Shown in pieces: positions 42,418 to 53,049 of a stretch of DNA of 64,000 nucleotides. Position 1 is the stretch's first letter. Each line of letters begins with the position of its first letter. This DNA comes from UBA8079 sp049601915 (GTDB taxonomy: Bacteria; Pseudomonadota; Alphaproteobacteria; UBA6615): assembly GCA_049601915.1 (NCBI GenBank), contig JBMYRB010000001.1:620001-684000 (forward strand), in the 5' to 3' direction. The notes below the pieces were generated by a model. The model had not been told where the DNA came from and searched no databases. It saw only the letters and a program-made list of their open reading frames with translations. The translations under genes and the position numbers were made by a program.

Positions 42418-43749
42418 TTGGGCACCACAACAGAAACCATCTACGCATTGTCGAGCGGCGCGGGGGTGGCCGGCGTCTCGGTCGTGCGCATTTCCGGTCC
42501 CTATGCCGATGCACTCCTGACCTCGCTCGGGGTCTCGCCGTTGCCCGATGCGCGTTATGCCGCGTTACATAAACTACACGCCGACGGTGCGGCTATAGAC
42601 CGGGCGCTGGTCTTACGGTTTCCCGGGCCTGACAGCTTCACCGGTGAGGATGTCGCGGAGCTGCAGGTGCATGGCGGCCGCGCCATTTTGGAAGCGGTGT
42701 TCGAGGCGATCTCTGCTACCGGCCTGGCCCGGCACGCCGAACCGGGTGAATTCACCCGGCGCGCGTTCGAGAACGGCAAGCTCGATCTGACCGCGGCGGA
42801 GGGTCTGGCGGACCTTGTCGCAGCCCAGACGGACGCCCAGCGGCGTTTGGCGTTGCGCCAGTATGACGGGGCGCTGGCCGACCTCTATGAGGGGTGGCGC
42901 ACCCGCCTGGTCGACCTGATGGGCTACGCGGAGGCCGAAATCGACTTCTCCGACGAGGAGCTGCCCGAGGGATTGAAGGCTGATACCGAGGCGCGTATCG
43001 CCGCGCTCAACGCCGAAATAGCACAACATATAGTAGGTGCGGATCGGGGTGAACAAATCCGCAGCGGCTTCCCGATCGTCATACTTGGCGCACCGAATGT
43101 TGGAAAATCTAGCATTCTCAATTACTTAGCGCAACGCGACGTGGCCATAATTTCCGAGATCGTTGGTACGACCCGTGATGTGATCGAGGTGCAACTCAAT
43201 CTTGGCGGGTTCGCGGTCACCGTTTCGGACACGGCCGGTATCCGTGAAGCTTCCGACGATGTGGAGGCCGAGGGAGTCAGGCGTGCCCAGCAGCGCGCCG
43301 AGAGTGCCGCCCTGCGGCTCGTGGTGCTCGATGCGACCGCTGCTACCTTGCCCGCGAAAGTCCGCGCCCTGATCACCGACGAGACCCTTGTGGTGGCAAA
43401 CAAGTCGGATTTGCTCAACGGCGACTATGGCGCCGCGGCGTTGCCCGTGTCGCCGATGCTCGTGTCGGCAGGCACCGGCGCGGGGATGGAGGATTTGCTC
43501 GACCGGCTGACCACCCTCGTTCGCGACCGCCTGGGGTCGACCGAAGCACCCCCGCCGACTCGCCGGCGCCATCGCGACGCCCTAGCGGAGGCCAACGCCG
43601 CGCTGTCGAATGTAGCCGACGCGGCCTACCCCGAGCTCGCCGCGGAGGATGTCCGGGTTGCGCTGCGGGCGCTGGGCCGGATCACCGGCCGGGTGGATAT
43701 CGACGAGATCCTGGACACGGTCTTTCGGGATTTCTGTATCGGGAAATAG
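42418..43749 (+). CDS. mnmE: tRNA modification GTPase MnmE
   Basis: A 443-residue MnmE. The N-terminal THF-binding domain begins TIYALSSGAGVAGVSVVRIS. The helical domain surrounds a G domain with G1 GAPNVGKSS (about 224-232), G3 DTAGIRE and G4 NKSD. The C-terminal CIGK has the required Cys440. With MnmG it places carboxymethylaminomethyl groups on wobble U34. The only start giving the conserved N-terminus is TTG at 42418. A parS site follows its stop by 17 bases. Confidence 0.96.
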   Translation: MGTTTETIYALSSGAGVAGVSVVRISGPYADALLTSLGVSPLPDARYAALHKLHADGAAIDRALVLRFPGPDSFTGEDVAELQVHGGRAILEAVFEAISATGLARHAEPGEFTRRAFENGKLDLTAAEGLADLVAAQTDAQRRLALRQYDGALADLYEGWRTRLVDLMGYAEAEIDFSDEELPEGLKADTEARIAALNAEIAQHIVGADRGEQIRSGFPIVILGAPNVGKSSILNYLAQRDVAIISEIVGTTRDVIEVQLNLGGFAVTVSDTAGIREASDDVEAEGVRRAQQRAESAALRLVVLDATAATLPAKVRALITDETLVVANKSDLLNGDYGAAALPVSPMLVSAGTGAGMEDLLDRLTTLVRDRLGSTEAPPPTRRRHRDALAEANAALSNVADAAYPELAAEDVRVALRALGRITGRVDIDEILDTVFRDFCIGK

Positions 43750-43766
43750 GAGTAACCGGGCGCGAA

Positions 43767-43782
43767 TGTTTCACGTGAAACA
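43767..43782. promoter_or_regulatory. parS: parS centromere-like site 1 (ParB binding)
   Basis: TGTTTCACGTGAAACA is a perfect match to the chromosomal parS consensus TGTTNCACGTGAAACA. It lies in the spacer between mnmE and mnmG, 10.4 kb from the predicted oriC and 3.5 kb before parB. ParB loads here as a CTP-dependent clamp and ParA moves the complex poleward. Confidence 0.93.
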
Positions 43783-43872
43783 TTGGATTTCCGGGCGCCT
43801 ATGGGGCCAGACGAAGTTTCTCCGATCTGCATCTTTGACAGGGTCGGCCACAGGGCCTACATAGCGCGCGCG

Positions 43873-45783
43873 ATGAACAATCCGAACAGCAAGACCTACG
43901 ATGTGATCGTGATCGGCGGCGGCCATGCCGGCTGCGAGGCCGCGGCGGCGTCCGCGCGGGTGGGCGCGTCCACTCTCCTGGTCACCCACAAGCTCGAGAC
44001 CATCGGCGAAATGTCCTGCAATCCCGCGATCGGCGGGTTGGGCAAAGGACATCTCGTGCGCGAGATCGACGCCCTGGATGGGATCATGGGCCGGGCGATC
44101 GACCGAGGCGGAATTCAGTTCCGGATGCTCAACCGGACCAAGGGGCCTGCTGTCTGGGGCCCCCGCGCCCAGGCCGATCGGAAGCTCTACCGGCAGGCGA
44201 TCCAGAACATCCTCGCCGAGCAGGAGAATCTCGATATTCTCGGCGCCAGCGTGGACGACCTGATGCTTGATCCGGACGGCCGGGCCTCGGGTGTGGTGCT
44301 GTCGGACGGGCGGGAGCTCGCCGCTGGCTGCGTGGTCCTCACCACCGGGACGTTCCTGCGCGGGGTCATCCATATCGGCGAGAGCCAGACGCCGGCGGGG
44401 CGGTACGGGGAGGCTCCGGCGATGGGGCTTTCGAAGACGCTGGAATCCGACGGGTTTGCGCTGGGACGCCTGAAAACTGGGACTCCCCCGCGCCTGGACG
44501 GCCGTACGATCGACTGGGATGGCCTCGACCGGCAGCCGGGTGATACGCCGCCGGTGCCCTTCTCCTATATGACCGACGCGATTACCACGCCCCAGATTGA
44601 TTGCCACATCACCCACACCAGTTCCGCGGTCCACGAGCTGATTCGTGCCAACCTGGACCGCGCGCCGATCTATTCCGGCCAGATCGAAAGCGGCGGCCCG
44701 CGCTATTGCCCGTCGATCGAGGACAAGGTGGTTCGTTTCGCTGACAAGGAGCGCCACCAGATCTTCCTCGAGCCCGAGGGGCTGGATGACGACACGGTCT
44801 ATCCCAACGGCATTTCCACGTCCCTGCCCGAGGATGTGCAGCGGGCGATGTTGCGGGCGATCCCGGGGCTTGAAAATGCGACTGTGCTACGCCCCGGCTA
44901 CGCCATCGAATATGATTACGTCGACCCGCGTGAACTTTGCACTACTTTGGAAACGAGGCGGATTACCGGGCTGTTCCTGGCGGGTCAGATCAATGGCACC
45001 ACCGGGTATGAAGAGGCTGCGGGCCAGGGGCTGGTGGCCGGAATCAATGCAGCGCTGGTCGCATCGGGGAGCGCGGTTCGTTTTCGGCCCGATCGGGCAC
45101 AATCCTACATCGGTGTGATGGTTGACGATCTGATCACCCGCGGGGCGGACGAGCCCTATCGGATGTTCACGTCGCGCGCCGAGTATCGTCTCCTGTTGCG
45201 CGCCGACAATGCGGACCAGCGCCTCACCCGTCTCGGGGTGGAGATCGGTTGCGTGGGCGCGGCGCGGGCGCAACGTTATGAACGCAAGGCGGCGGCACTG
45301 GCCCGGGCGCGCGAACAGCTGGAAGCCGTTAACGCGACACCCGACGCCCTTGCCCAGTGCGGGATACAGATAAACCGGGACGGGGTCCGGCGGACTGCCT
45401 TCGATCTCCTGACCATGCCAAATACGAGCTTCGATCAGGCGGCGGAGATCTGGCCGGCCCTCGCGGAGATCCCGGCGCCGATCCGCGCGACCATGGAGAT
45501 CGAGGCGAAATATGCCCGCTATCTCGATCGCCAGGCGGCCGACGTCGAGGCCTATCGGCGGGACGAGGCGCTCGTGTTGCCGGATGATTTCGATTATCGC
45601 GCCGTGCCGGGACTGTCGAACGAGATTGCGGAGAAGCTGGACCGGTTGCGTCCGGTAACCCTCGGCCAGGCCGGGCGTGTCCCCGGCGTCACCCCGGCGG
45701 CGCTGGTGGTCTTGCTGCGCTATATGAAGCGCAAACACAAGAAAAGCGATGGTAGTGCCCAACATATTGTGGTTGGTGCCTAG
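43873..45783 (+). CDS. mnmG: tRNA uridine-5-carboxymethylaminomethyl modification enzyme MnmG
   Basis: A 636-residue flavoprotein, partner of MnmE. The FAD-binding site is IGGGHAGCEAAAASARVG (residues 14-31). EMSCNPAIGGLGKGHLVREIDALDG, with its conserved Cys, is split here as EMSCNPAIGG and LVREIDALDG; QING appears as QINGTTGYEEAAGQG. C-terminal helical domain includes the MnmE-binding region. The ATG at 43873 gives MNNPNSKTYDVIVIGGGHAG; the open frame from 43783 would run across non-conserved sequence. Confidence 0.96.
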   Translation: MNNPNSKTYDVIVIGGGHAGCEAAAASARVGASTLLVTHKLETIGEMSCNPAIGGLGKGHLVREIDALDGIMGRAIDRGGIQFRMLNRTKGPAVWGPRAQADRKLYRQAIQNILAEQENLDILGASVDDLMLDPDGRASGVVLSDGRELAAGCVVLTTGTFLRGVIHIGESQTPAGRYGEAPAMGLSKTLESDGFALGRLKTGTPPRLDGRTIDWDGLDRQPGDTPPVPFSYMTDAITTPQIDCHITHTSSAVHELIRANLDRAPIYSGQIESGGPRYCPSIEDKVVRFADKERHQIFLEPEGLDDDTVYPNGISTSLPEDVQRAMLRAIPGLENATVLRPGYAIEYDYVDPRELCTTLETRRITGLFLAGQINGTTGYEEAAGQGLVAGINAALVASGSAVRFRPDRAQSYIGVMVDDLITRGADEPYRMFTSRAEYRLLLRADNADQRLTRLGVEIGCVGAARAQRYERKAAALARAREQLEAVNATPDALAQCGIQINRDGVRRTAFDLLTMPNTSFDQAAEIWPALAEIPAPIRATMEIEAKYARYLDRQAADVEAYRRDEALVLPDDFDYRAVPGLSNEIAEKLDRLRPVTLGQAGRVPGVTPAALVVLLRYMKRKHKKSDGSAQHIVVGA

Positions 45784-45807
45784 TCTCATCCTTGCTATAG
45801 GGGGCGC

Positions 45808-46456
45808 ATGAATTTCTGCGCCCCCTCGTCTTGTCCGATGACCCGTGATGAATTCGCCGCGTTCGTGACAGATGTGACAGCGGGGGAACGACATGTTTCA
45901 CGTGAAACATTGTCCCGGATCGACGTCTATGCGGAGACCCTCCGGGCCTGGCAGCCGCGGATCAACCTAGTCTCGAACCGTTCCCTCGAAGATGTGTGGC
46001 GGCGACATTTCCTCGATTCCGCCCAGATGGTCAAATGGATAACGCCGGAGATGCGGGCGCTGGACTTGGGTAGCGGCGCCGGTTTCCCCGGTCTGGTCGT
46101 CTCGATCATCACTGGCGCCCCGGTGGTCCTGGCCGAGTCCGACTCCCGGAAATGTGCGTTCTTGCGCGAGGTCCGCCGACTGACGGACGCGAATGCGGAG
46201 ATCGCCGAAGCGCGGATCGAGGATCTCGACGCCGGCTCTTTCGATGTGGTCGTGGCCCGGGCGCTGGCCCCCCTTTCGGCGCTGCTCGATCATGCGGCCG
46301 GGCGAACCAGGTCCGACGGATTTTGTCTTTTTCTTAAAGGCGCGCGCGTTGAAGACGAATTGACCGACGCGCGCGAAAACTGGAATATTCAAGTCGAACA
46401 GCATCCGAGCCTGACCGACCCCGATGGTGTGGTGCTAAAGATAAGGAACCTGTCTC

Positions 46457-46464
<8 letters not shown>
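45808..46464 (+). CDS. rsmG: 16S rRNA (guanine527-N7)-methyltransferase
   Basis: A 218-residue class I methyltransferase (GidB). SAM motif I is ALDLGSGAGFPGL; INLVSN and VVARALAPL are family marks. It methylates G527 of 16S rRNA. The ATG at 45808 follows an AGGGGG tract; ATG 45838 (MTRDEF) is an alternative. A perfect parS site lies inside the coding region over the HVSRET codons. Its stop overlaps the GTG start of parA. Confidence 0.95.
45894..45909. promoter_or_regulatory. parS: parS centromere-like site 2, inside rsmG
   Basis: A second perfect TGTTTCACGTGAAACA, 2.1 kb from the first. Here it lies within rsmG and encodes VSRET with the flanking His codon, a segment that is itself conserved in alphaproteobacterial RsmG. 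It is 12.6 kb from the predicted oriC. Two perfect parS sites next to parAB make this the centromere zone. Confidence 0.93.
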
Positions 46465-47310
<846 letters not shown>

Positions 47311-47314
<4 letters not shown>

Positions 47315-48195
47315 GCGAACCCACCAAGCGGCCACGCCTCGGTCGCGGCCTGTCGGCGCTTCTGGGCGATGACGGCGAAGACTATCAGGAACTGGACAAG
47401 GCCAAGCCGGTGCGCGAGCTGCCGATTGAGCAACTCCACCCGGGTCACTTCCAGCCGCGCACGAATTTCGACGAGGACGAACTCGCCTCCCTCGTCGAAT
47501 CCATCCGTGAGAAGGGTATCCTGCAGCCGATCCTGGTCCGACGCCATCCGGTCGAGGCGGATTTGTATGAAATCATTGCCGGAGAACGCCGTTGGCGGGC
47601 CGCACAGCGCGCGAAACTGCACGAAGTCCCGGTCATCATCCGCGAGCTCGACGACAGGGCGGCACTGGAAATTGCCCTGATCGAGAATATTCAGCGCGCT
47701 GACCTGTCACCCATCGAGGAGGCCGAAGGCTACCAGCGCCTGATGGATCACTTCTCCCACACCCAGGATGCGCTCGCCAAGGCCATGGGCAAGAGCCGAA
47801 GCCATATCGCCAACCAGCTGCGGCTGCTCACGCTGCCGGACGAAGTTCGCCAGATGGTCGACCGCGGGGAGCTGACAGCGGGCCACGCGCGTGCGCTCGT
47901 CGGGCGCGAGGACGCGGCCGAGCTGGCGCGCCAGATTGCGCGAGACGGCATGACCGTGCGCGATATCGAGGGAAGGGTCAGCAAGACCGCCGGCCGGAAG
48001 AAGCCGAAGAAAGCGAAGCCCTCAAAGAGCACCGACACGCTGGCATTGGAGCGCGATCTGTCTGATGTCCTCGGTCTGAAGGTCTCGATCAACCCGCGCG
48101 GCGACGAGAGTTCGGGCAAGGGCGTGCTGGAGATCGAGTTCAGTACATTCGATCAGCTCGATGATGTCCTGCAACAGCTTAACCGGAAAGGCTGA
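47311..48195 (+). CDS. parB: Chromosome partitioning protein ParB
   Basis: A 294-residue ParB. The ParA-stimulating N-terminus has RGLSALLGD. The CTP-binding domain includes GERRWRAAQ (box II type) and ENIQRADLSPIEEAEGYQRL. The HTH domain includes GKSRSHIANQLRLL, and the C-terminal dimerisation domain is after a Lys-rich linker (KKPKKAKPSKS). The ATG at 47311 overlaps the parA stop; the longer open frame upstream is in parA's shadow. It binds the two parS sites upstream. Confidence 0.96.
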
Positions 48196-48249
48196 TACTG
48201 CAGGGAAGCCCGAAAGCCATAATATTATTTTATTATCAGAGAGTTATGT

Positions 48250-49281
48250 CTAACTCGACCGCCGCATGCTGGCGATGGCATAGAGCGTACGACCGCACGC
48301 CGCGTGGGAAGGTACGCCTGTGGTCTTGAGCACAAGTTCGGCCTCACCGAGGCGCACGAGTGCGAGCTCGAGCTGGCCGCGCGACCAACTACGTGCCTGG
48401 TGCTGAAACGGCCCCGACTGTTTCCAGAACACCGGCGGTCGAAGTTTGCGCGCGGCGTCCTCATAACGGACGCCGGATTCAATCTGACCGGCGACGCGAT
48501 GTAGTCGCTGGAAATGGCGCTGAGTGGCGCGGATCAGGCCGATGGGCTCGCCACCCTCCGCCCAGAACCTTTCGATCGCCCGGTCCAGCTGTCCGATGTC
48601 ACCCCCGGCGGCTGCGAAAACCGTGTCATCCATCGTGGTGGCGCCGATATCGCCGACGGCGGCCAGCACATCGGCTTCCGTTGCGGATTGATCCGGGCCG
48701 ACAAAGAGAATGAGTTTCTCGATCTCTCGCCGGTTGGAGAGCCGGTCGTCTCCAAGAAACCGGGTGAGGGTGCGCAGGGCGTCTGGGTCGATACCGACGC
48801 CGGCGTCGGAGAGCAGCCTGCGAGCAAGCCCGGCACGCGCTTCCTCGTCATCGGCATAGCAGGGCAGTGCGGCACAATCATCTCGCTTCTCACAGAGCTT
48901 ACGCAGGCTGGACCGCCCGGTCAGTGCCCCTGCTTCAATCAACGCAACCGCGTTCATTTCGGCCTCCGCCCCGGCGTTCAGTGCACTCTCGAGGCTTTTG
49001 GTCATTCCATCCGTTGCATCGCGGACAGTCACGAGCCGACGGTCCCCACCAAAAGACAGGGCAAGCAACTCGTCGGCAAGCCGGGTTGGTGCCTCTGTGA
49101 TTGCCGCGCCGGTGAGTTCGGCCGCCCGAAACGGATCACCGGGATCCTCGAGGATGGAGCGCGCCAGGCTGTTGCAGTGCTCGCGAACAAGCCCGGCATT
49201 GGGTCCGTAAACCAGGATCGCGCTGACGCCCGGATCGGGGTTCGCCACAAAACCAGCAACACGCCCGGCGGAAATCTTCAT
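48250..49281 (-). CDS. holA: DNA polymerase III delta subunit
   Basis: A 343-residue clamp-loader delta subunit. The N-terminal AAA+-like domain has AILVYGPNAGLVREHC, with a degenerate P-loop, and the collar domain follows with DRLSNRREIEKLILF and DTVFAAAGGDI. Opens the beta sliding clamp. It converges on parB across a 54-base AT-rich spacer (48196-48249), in which I saw no strong hairpin. Its ATG overlaps the lptE stop (ATGA). Confidence 0.94.
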   Translation of the reverse strand: MKISAGRVAGFVANPDPGVSAILVYGPNAGLVREHCNSLARSILEDPGDPFRAAELTGAAITEAPTRLADELLALSFGGDRRLVTVRDATDGMTKSLESALNAGAEAEMNAVALIEAGALTGRSSLRKLCEKRDDCAALPCYADDEEARAGLARRLLSDAGVGIDPDALRTLTRFLGDDRLSNRREIEKLILFVGPDQSATEADVLAAVGDIGATTMDDTVFAAAGGDIGQLDRAIERFWAEGGEPIGLIRATQRHFQRLHRVAGQIESGVRYEDAARKLRPPVFWKQSGPFQHQARSWSRGQLELALVRLGEAELVLKTTGVPSHAACGRTLYAIASMRRSS

Positions 49282-49829
49282 CTTTGGGTGGGCGCCGTTG
49301 TCTGTTTGGCCGCGCGCGACAGGAATATCGCGATACGGCTCACGATCTCATTGGCAACATCCCGCGCACCGCGACGGCGTGCATCATTTTCGGCAGCTAG
49401 CGTGGCGAAATCCGACCTCAGGATGTCATAGCCGTTGGACGAACGTACGACGCCAGACGTTAACTTTTCAGTCTCACCGACGAAGGTGAGTGCAAAGGTC
49501 GCGGAAATGATGAGGTTTGCGCGTGTTGCAGTGGCGTCGCGCCGCACGGCAAGACCCTGTTTTGATTTGGTCAGCTCAACGTTGACCGTATAGACAGGCG
49601 CGGGCGCCGGCCTGGGGGTCAGGCGATTGGTCAACTCGATACGCACGAGTTGCCCGAGCCGGCCTTCGAGCGGCGGCACGGAAACCTGGCTCAGCAGGTC
49701 CTCCGTCGGGGTTCCCTGCTCCTGGTCGCCATACAGCGGCTCAAACCCGCAGGCCGTGAGACCGAGCAGGCCGATAACGAGAAAAGCGTGGAGCCTAGAC
49801 AACAAAATTGACCAGCTTGTTCGGTACAT
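49278..49829 (-). CDS. lptE: LPS-assembly lipoprotein LptE
   Basis: A roughly 183-residue lipoprotein. The signal peptide ends LLGLTACGFEPLYG, with lipobox LTAC and the CGFxPLYG typical of LptE. It plugs the LptD barrel during lipopolysaccharide export. The ATG at 49829 overlaps leuS by 35 bases. A TTG at 49802 that would give MSRLHAFLVIG is also possible. The leuS-lptE-holA order is conserved from Alpha- to Gammaproteobacteria. Confidence 0.9.
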   Translation of the reverse strand: MYRTSWSILLSRLHAFLVIGLLGLTACGFEPLYGDQEQGTPTEDLLSQVSVPPLEGRLGQLVRIELTNRLTPRPAPAPVYTVNVELTKSKQGLAVRRDATATRANLIISATFALTFVGETEKLTSGVVRSSNGYDILRSDFATLAAENDARRRGARDVANEIVSRIAIFLSRAAKQTTAPTQR

Positions 49830-52362
49830 AGATGACCTTTCGCACATCGCTGTCGCCAATTGAGTCCGCCACATTTTGTACCGCCCTGGCGGCGGCTTCG
49901 ACGGCTGCCTGATCCGTATCCGGGGCTATATCGATCGTACCACGCAATTTTCCCTTCACCTGAATCGCGACAGTTACGCTATCCGCCACAAGCAGTGACT
50001 TATCCGCTACGGGCCAGGCTTCGTCGCATATAAGTGTATCGCGCCCAAGGGCGTTCCACATTTCTTCAGCCAGATGGGGCATCATCGGGCCGATCAGCCG
50101 GACGACTGTCTCGAGAGCCTCGCGCAGTGCGCCCCCTGAAACACGCCCGGCCTTTGTTGCCGCCGAGACTGAATTGACCAGCTCATAGAGATGCGCGACC
50201 GCGCGGTTGTAATGGAAGCGCTCGAAATCGTCGGTCACATCCGCAATGGCCTGGTGGACGGCACGACGTAAATCACCCGAGGGGCCGTTCCTGCCCGCCG
50301 GATCAGCTCCGGGTTCGGGCAGGGCGGCAACATTGTCCAGAATGATGCGGGACACCCTGTTCACGAACCGGAAGGCACCCTGCACGCCGGAATCTGTCCA
50401 TTCCATGTCTCTGTCGGGCGGGCTGTCGGAGAGGATGAACCAGCGGGCGGTGTCGGCACCGTAAGAGGCAATCACGTCCGTCGGGTCGATCGTGTTCTTT
50501 TTCGACTTCGACATCTTTTCAATACGACCGACGGTCACCGCGCTGCCGCTGTCGGCCCGCACGAAACTGCCGTCTTCATTCTCAACGACACTTTGCGGCT
50601 CGAGCCACTCGCCCGCCTCATCGCGATAGGTCGCGTGATTGACCATGCCTTGTGTGAAAAGGCCGGCGAAGGGTTCGTCTATCGCCAGATGGCCGGTGTC
50701 GCGCATCGCTCGCATGAAGAAGCGAGAATAGAGCAGGTGGAGAATCGCGTGTTCGATTCCGCCGATATACTGGTCGACCGGCAGCCAGTAGGCGCCCTCG
50801 TCTGCCCCGACGGGCGTTTCCGCCTCGGGCGAGCAGAAGCGTGCGAAATACCAGGACGAATCCATGAAAGTGTCGAAAGTGTCGGTGTCGCGTTCGGCCG
50901 GCTTGCCGCAGGCCGGGCAATCGACATGCTTCCAGCTGGGGTGTCGATCGAGCGGATTGCCGGGCGATTTGAAGTCGATGTCCTCGGGCAATACGACCGG
51001 CAGGTCTGCCTTGGGTACGGGGACAATACCGCAATCGGAACAATGGACGACCGGGATCGGGCAGCCCCAGTATCGTTGCCGCGACACCAGCCAGTCGCGA
51101 AGGCGAAAATTGGTCGTGCCTTCGCCCTGACCGGCAGCTGCCAGCCGATCGATCACGGCACGCTTGCCCGCCTCCACATCAAGCCCGTCGAGGAATTCGG
51201 AGTTTGCGAGTTTCCCGTCGTCGGTGAACGCTTCGGTCCCGACATCGAAGGTCGCGGCGTCGGCGTCGCCCGGAATAACGACGGGCAACACCGGTAAGTT
51301 ATAGGCGTGGGCAAAATCCAGGTCGCGCTGATCATGTGCCGGGCAGCCGAAGATCGCACCGGTCCCGTATCCCATCAGCACAAAATTGGCGATATAGACG
51401 GGAAGTTCGATGCCCTCTGCGAACGGGTGCTTGACCCGAAGCCCGGTGTCGTAACCCCGCTTCTCCGCCGTCTGGATGGCCTCTTCGCTGGTGCCGAGCT
51501 GGCGGCATTCCTCGATAAAGGCCGCGGCCTTCGGATCATCTAGCGCCGCTTCCTCGGCCAGCGGGTGGTCGGCCGCAATGGCGCAGAAACTCGCACCGAA
51601 AATCGTATCCGGCCGCGTCGTGTAGACCCGCAATGCCTTGTCGCGTCCATCGGTGAACGCAAAATCGATATAGGCACCCTCGGAGCGTCCGATCCAGTTC
51701 TCCTGCATCGCCCGGACCTTGGCTGGCCAGCGGTCGAGTGTTTCCAGCGATGCAAGAAGCTCATCGCTGAAAGCGGTGATTCGGCCAAACCATTGCGACA
51801 GCCGGCGCCGTTCGATGGGGGCGCCCGATCGCCAGCCCTTGCCGTCGATAACCTGTTCGTTTGCGAGGACCGTGTTGTCCACCGGGTCCCAGTTCACCCA
51901 TCCATCCTGGCGGTAGACCAGGTCCTTTGCGAGGAAGTCGATGAACATCGCCTGCTCGTGCCGGTAATAGGATGGGTCACAAGTCGCGAGCTCGCGATTC
52001 CAGTCAATGGACAGCCCCATCGCCTGGAGCTGGTCGCGCATGGTGACGATGTTCTCGTAGGTCCAGGATGCCGGGTGGACACCCTTTTCCATCGCCGCGT
52101 TCTCGGCGGGCAGTCCGAACGCGTCCCACCCCATCGGGTGCAGAACATTGAAACCCTGCGCGCGCTTGTATCGTGCGACGACGTCGCCGAGCGTGTAGCA
52201 GCGCAGATGGCCCATATGGATGCGCCCGGAAGGATACGGAAACATCTCGAGCACATAATATTTTGGCTTCGAGGGGTCTGCCTCGACCGCGAATGTGCCG
52301 TGCTCGGTCCAGGCCGCTTGCCACTTTTGCTCGGCTTCGCGGAAATTATAGCGTTGTGACAT
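49795..52362 (-). CDS. leuS: Leucyl-tRNA synthetase
   Basis: An 855-residue class Ia synthetase. HIGH appears as HMGH at residues 49-52 (PSGRIHMGHLRCYTLGD) and KMSKS as EKMSKSKKNT. The CP1 editing domain is present (TTRPDTIFGASF and the GTGAIFGCPAHDQRD editing site), along with a zinc-type insertion, CPACGKPAERDTDTFDTF. The ATG at 52362 (MSQRYNFREAEQKW) is the conserved start. Confidence 0.97.
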   Translation of the reverse strand: MSQRYNFREAEQKWQAAWTEHGTFAVEADPSKPKYYVLEMFPYPSGRIHMGHLRCYTLGDVVARYKRAQGFNVLHPMGWDAFGLPAENAAMEKGVHPASWTYENIVTMRDQLQAMGLSIDWNRELATCDPSYYRHEQAMFIDFLAKDLVYRQDGWVNWDPVDNTVLANEQVIDGKGWRSGAPIERRRLSQWFGRITAFSDELLASLETLDRWPAKVRAMQENWIGRSEGAYIDFAFTDGRDKALRVYTTRPDTIFGASFCAIAADHPLAEEAALDDPKAAAFIEECRQLGTSEEAIQTAEKRGYDTGLRVKHPFAEGIELPVYIANFVLMGYGTGAIFGCPAHDQRDLDFAHAYNLPVLPVVIPGDADAATFDVGTEAFTDDGKLANSEFLDGLDVEAGKRAVIDRLAAAGQGEGTTNFRLRDWLVSRQRYWGCPIPVVHCSDCGIVPVPKADLPVVLPEDIDFKSPGNPLDRHPSWKHVDCPACGKPAERDTDTFDTFMDSSWYFARFCSPEAETPVGADEGAYWLPVDQYIGGIEHAILHLLYSRFFMRAMRDTGHLAIDEPFAGLFTQGMVNHATYRDEAGEWLEPQSVVENEDGSFVRADSGSAVTVGRIEKMSKSKKNTIDPTDVIASYGADTARWFILSDSPPDRDMEWTDSGVQGAFRFVNRVSRIILDNVAALPEPGADPAGRNGPSGDLRRAVHQAIADVTDDFERFHYNRAVAHLYELVNSVSAATKAGRVSGGALREALETVVRLIGPMMPHLAEEMWNALGRDTLICDEAWPVADKSLLVADSVTVAIQVKGKLRGTIDIAPDTDQAAVEAAARAVQNVADSIGDSDVRKVIYVPNKLVNFVV

Positions 52363-52452
52363 GGCCGGAAACCTGCTCGGCGCCATTCGTGCTCAGACGT
52401 GGCGGCTTGAAAAACTCGTGTCGGGTCAGGGGCCGAATGGCGATGTACTCCG

Positions 52453-52965
52453 TTAGCCGTCCGACTGGGAGATTCGCAGCTCGCGCGCGCGCGTGAGTAT
52501 GGCATTCTCGAGGCTGGTCGATGTGTTCTTGCCCGTATTCGCGTCCAGCCATCCAGCGCCGGCATCCCGCTTCTGCCGGAACACCGATACGCGGACACCG
52601 TCTGAACGGAGCTCCCGGCCCAGAATGAAAACCGTCACCTTGAAGCGTTCCTCGGGGCTTTCGGGTGGCGCATACCAGTCAGTGATGATCACGCCGCCGA
52701 ACGGGTCCGCTGATGACAAGGGCAGGAATGAAAGCGTGTCGAGCGAGGCCCGCCACAGGAGGCCGTTGACGCCGATCCCGGTATTCGTTTGCTCGTCGCT
52801 GCTGCCGCCAAGCAGGTTAATGTCACCGAACAATTTGCCGATGCTGGCGTTATCCTTATCGAGAAAACCTTCGGCATCCGCGCGCTCGGTCTCGATACCT
52901 TCGCACGCGGTCAGTCCGACGAGCAGGACGGTGGCGGCGATACGCAATGCATGTTTGGCACTCAT
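52453..52965 (-). CDS. DUF3576 lipoprotein
   Basis: A 170-residue predicted lipoprotein: signal peptide ending LLVGLTACEG (lipobox LTAC, Cys21), then a DUF3576 domain with GVNGLLWRASLDTLSFLPLSSADPFGG and a WYAPPESPEERFK segment (quoted in parts as GVNGLLWRASLDTL and IITDWYAPPE). It is found upstream of leuS in most Alphaproteobacteria and is probably an outer-membrane-associated protein. Function unknown; position next to leuS-lptE suggests envelope assembly. Confidence 0.88.
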   Translation of the reverse strand: MSAKHALRIAATVLLVGLTACEGIETERADAEGFLDKDNASIGKLFGDINLLGGSSDEQTNTGIGVNGLLWRASLDTLSFLPLSSADPFGGVIITDWYAPPESPEERFKVTVFILGRELRSDGVRVSVFRQKRDAGAGWLDANTGKNTSTSLENAILTRARELRISQSDG

Positions 52966-53049
52966 GGTTTGGACCCGATATGCAGCTGTTTCAAACGCGC
53001 GGCGGCGTCATGAAACCAAGTGCCGAATCATTAGCAGAGATTTGGGCAC

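Noticed and set aside
48196..48249. AT-rich spacer between convergent parB and holA as a terminator or origin-like element
   Set aside because: Only 54 bases, with no stable GC stem and no DnaA boxes.
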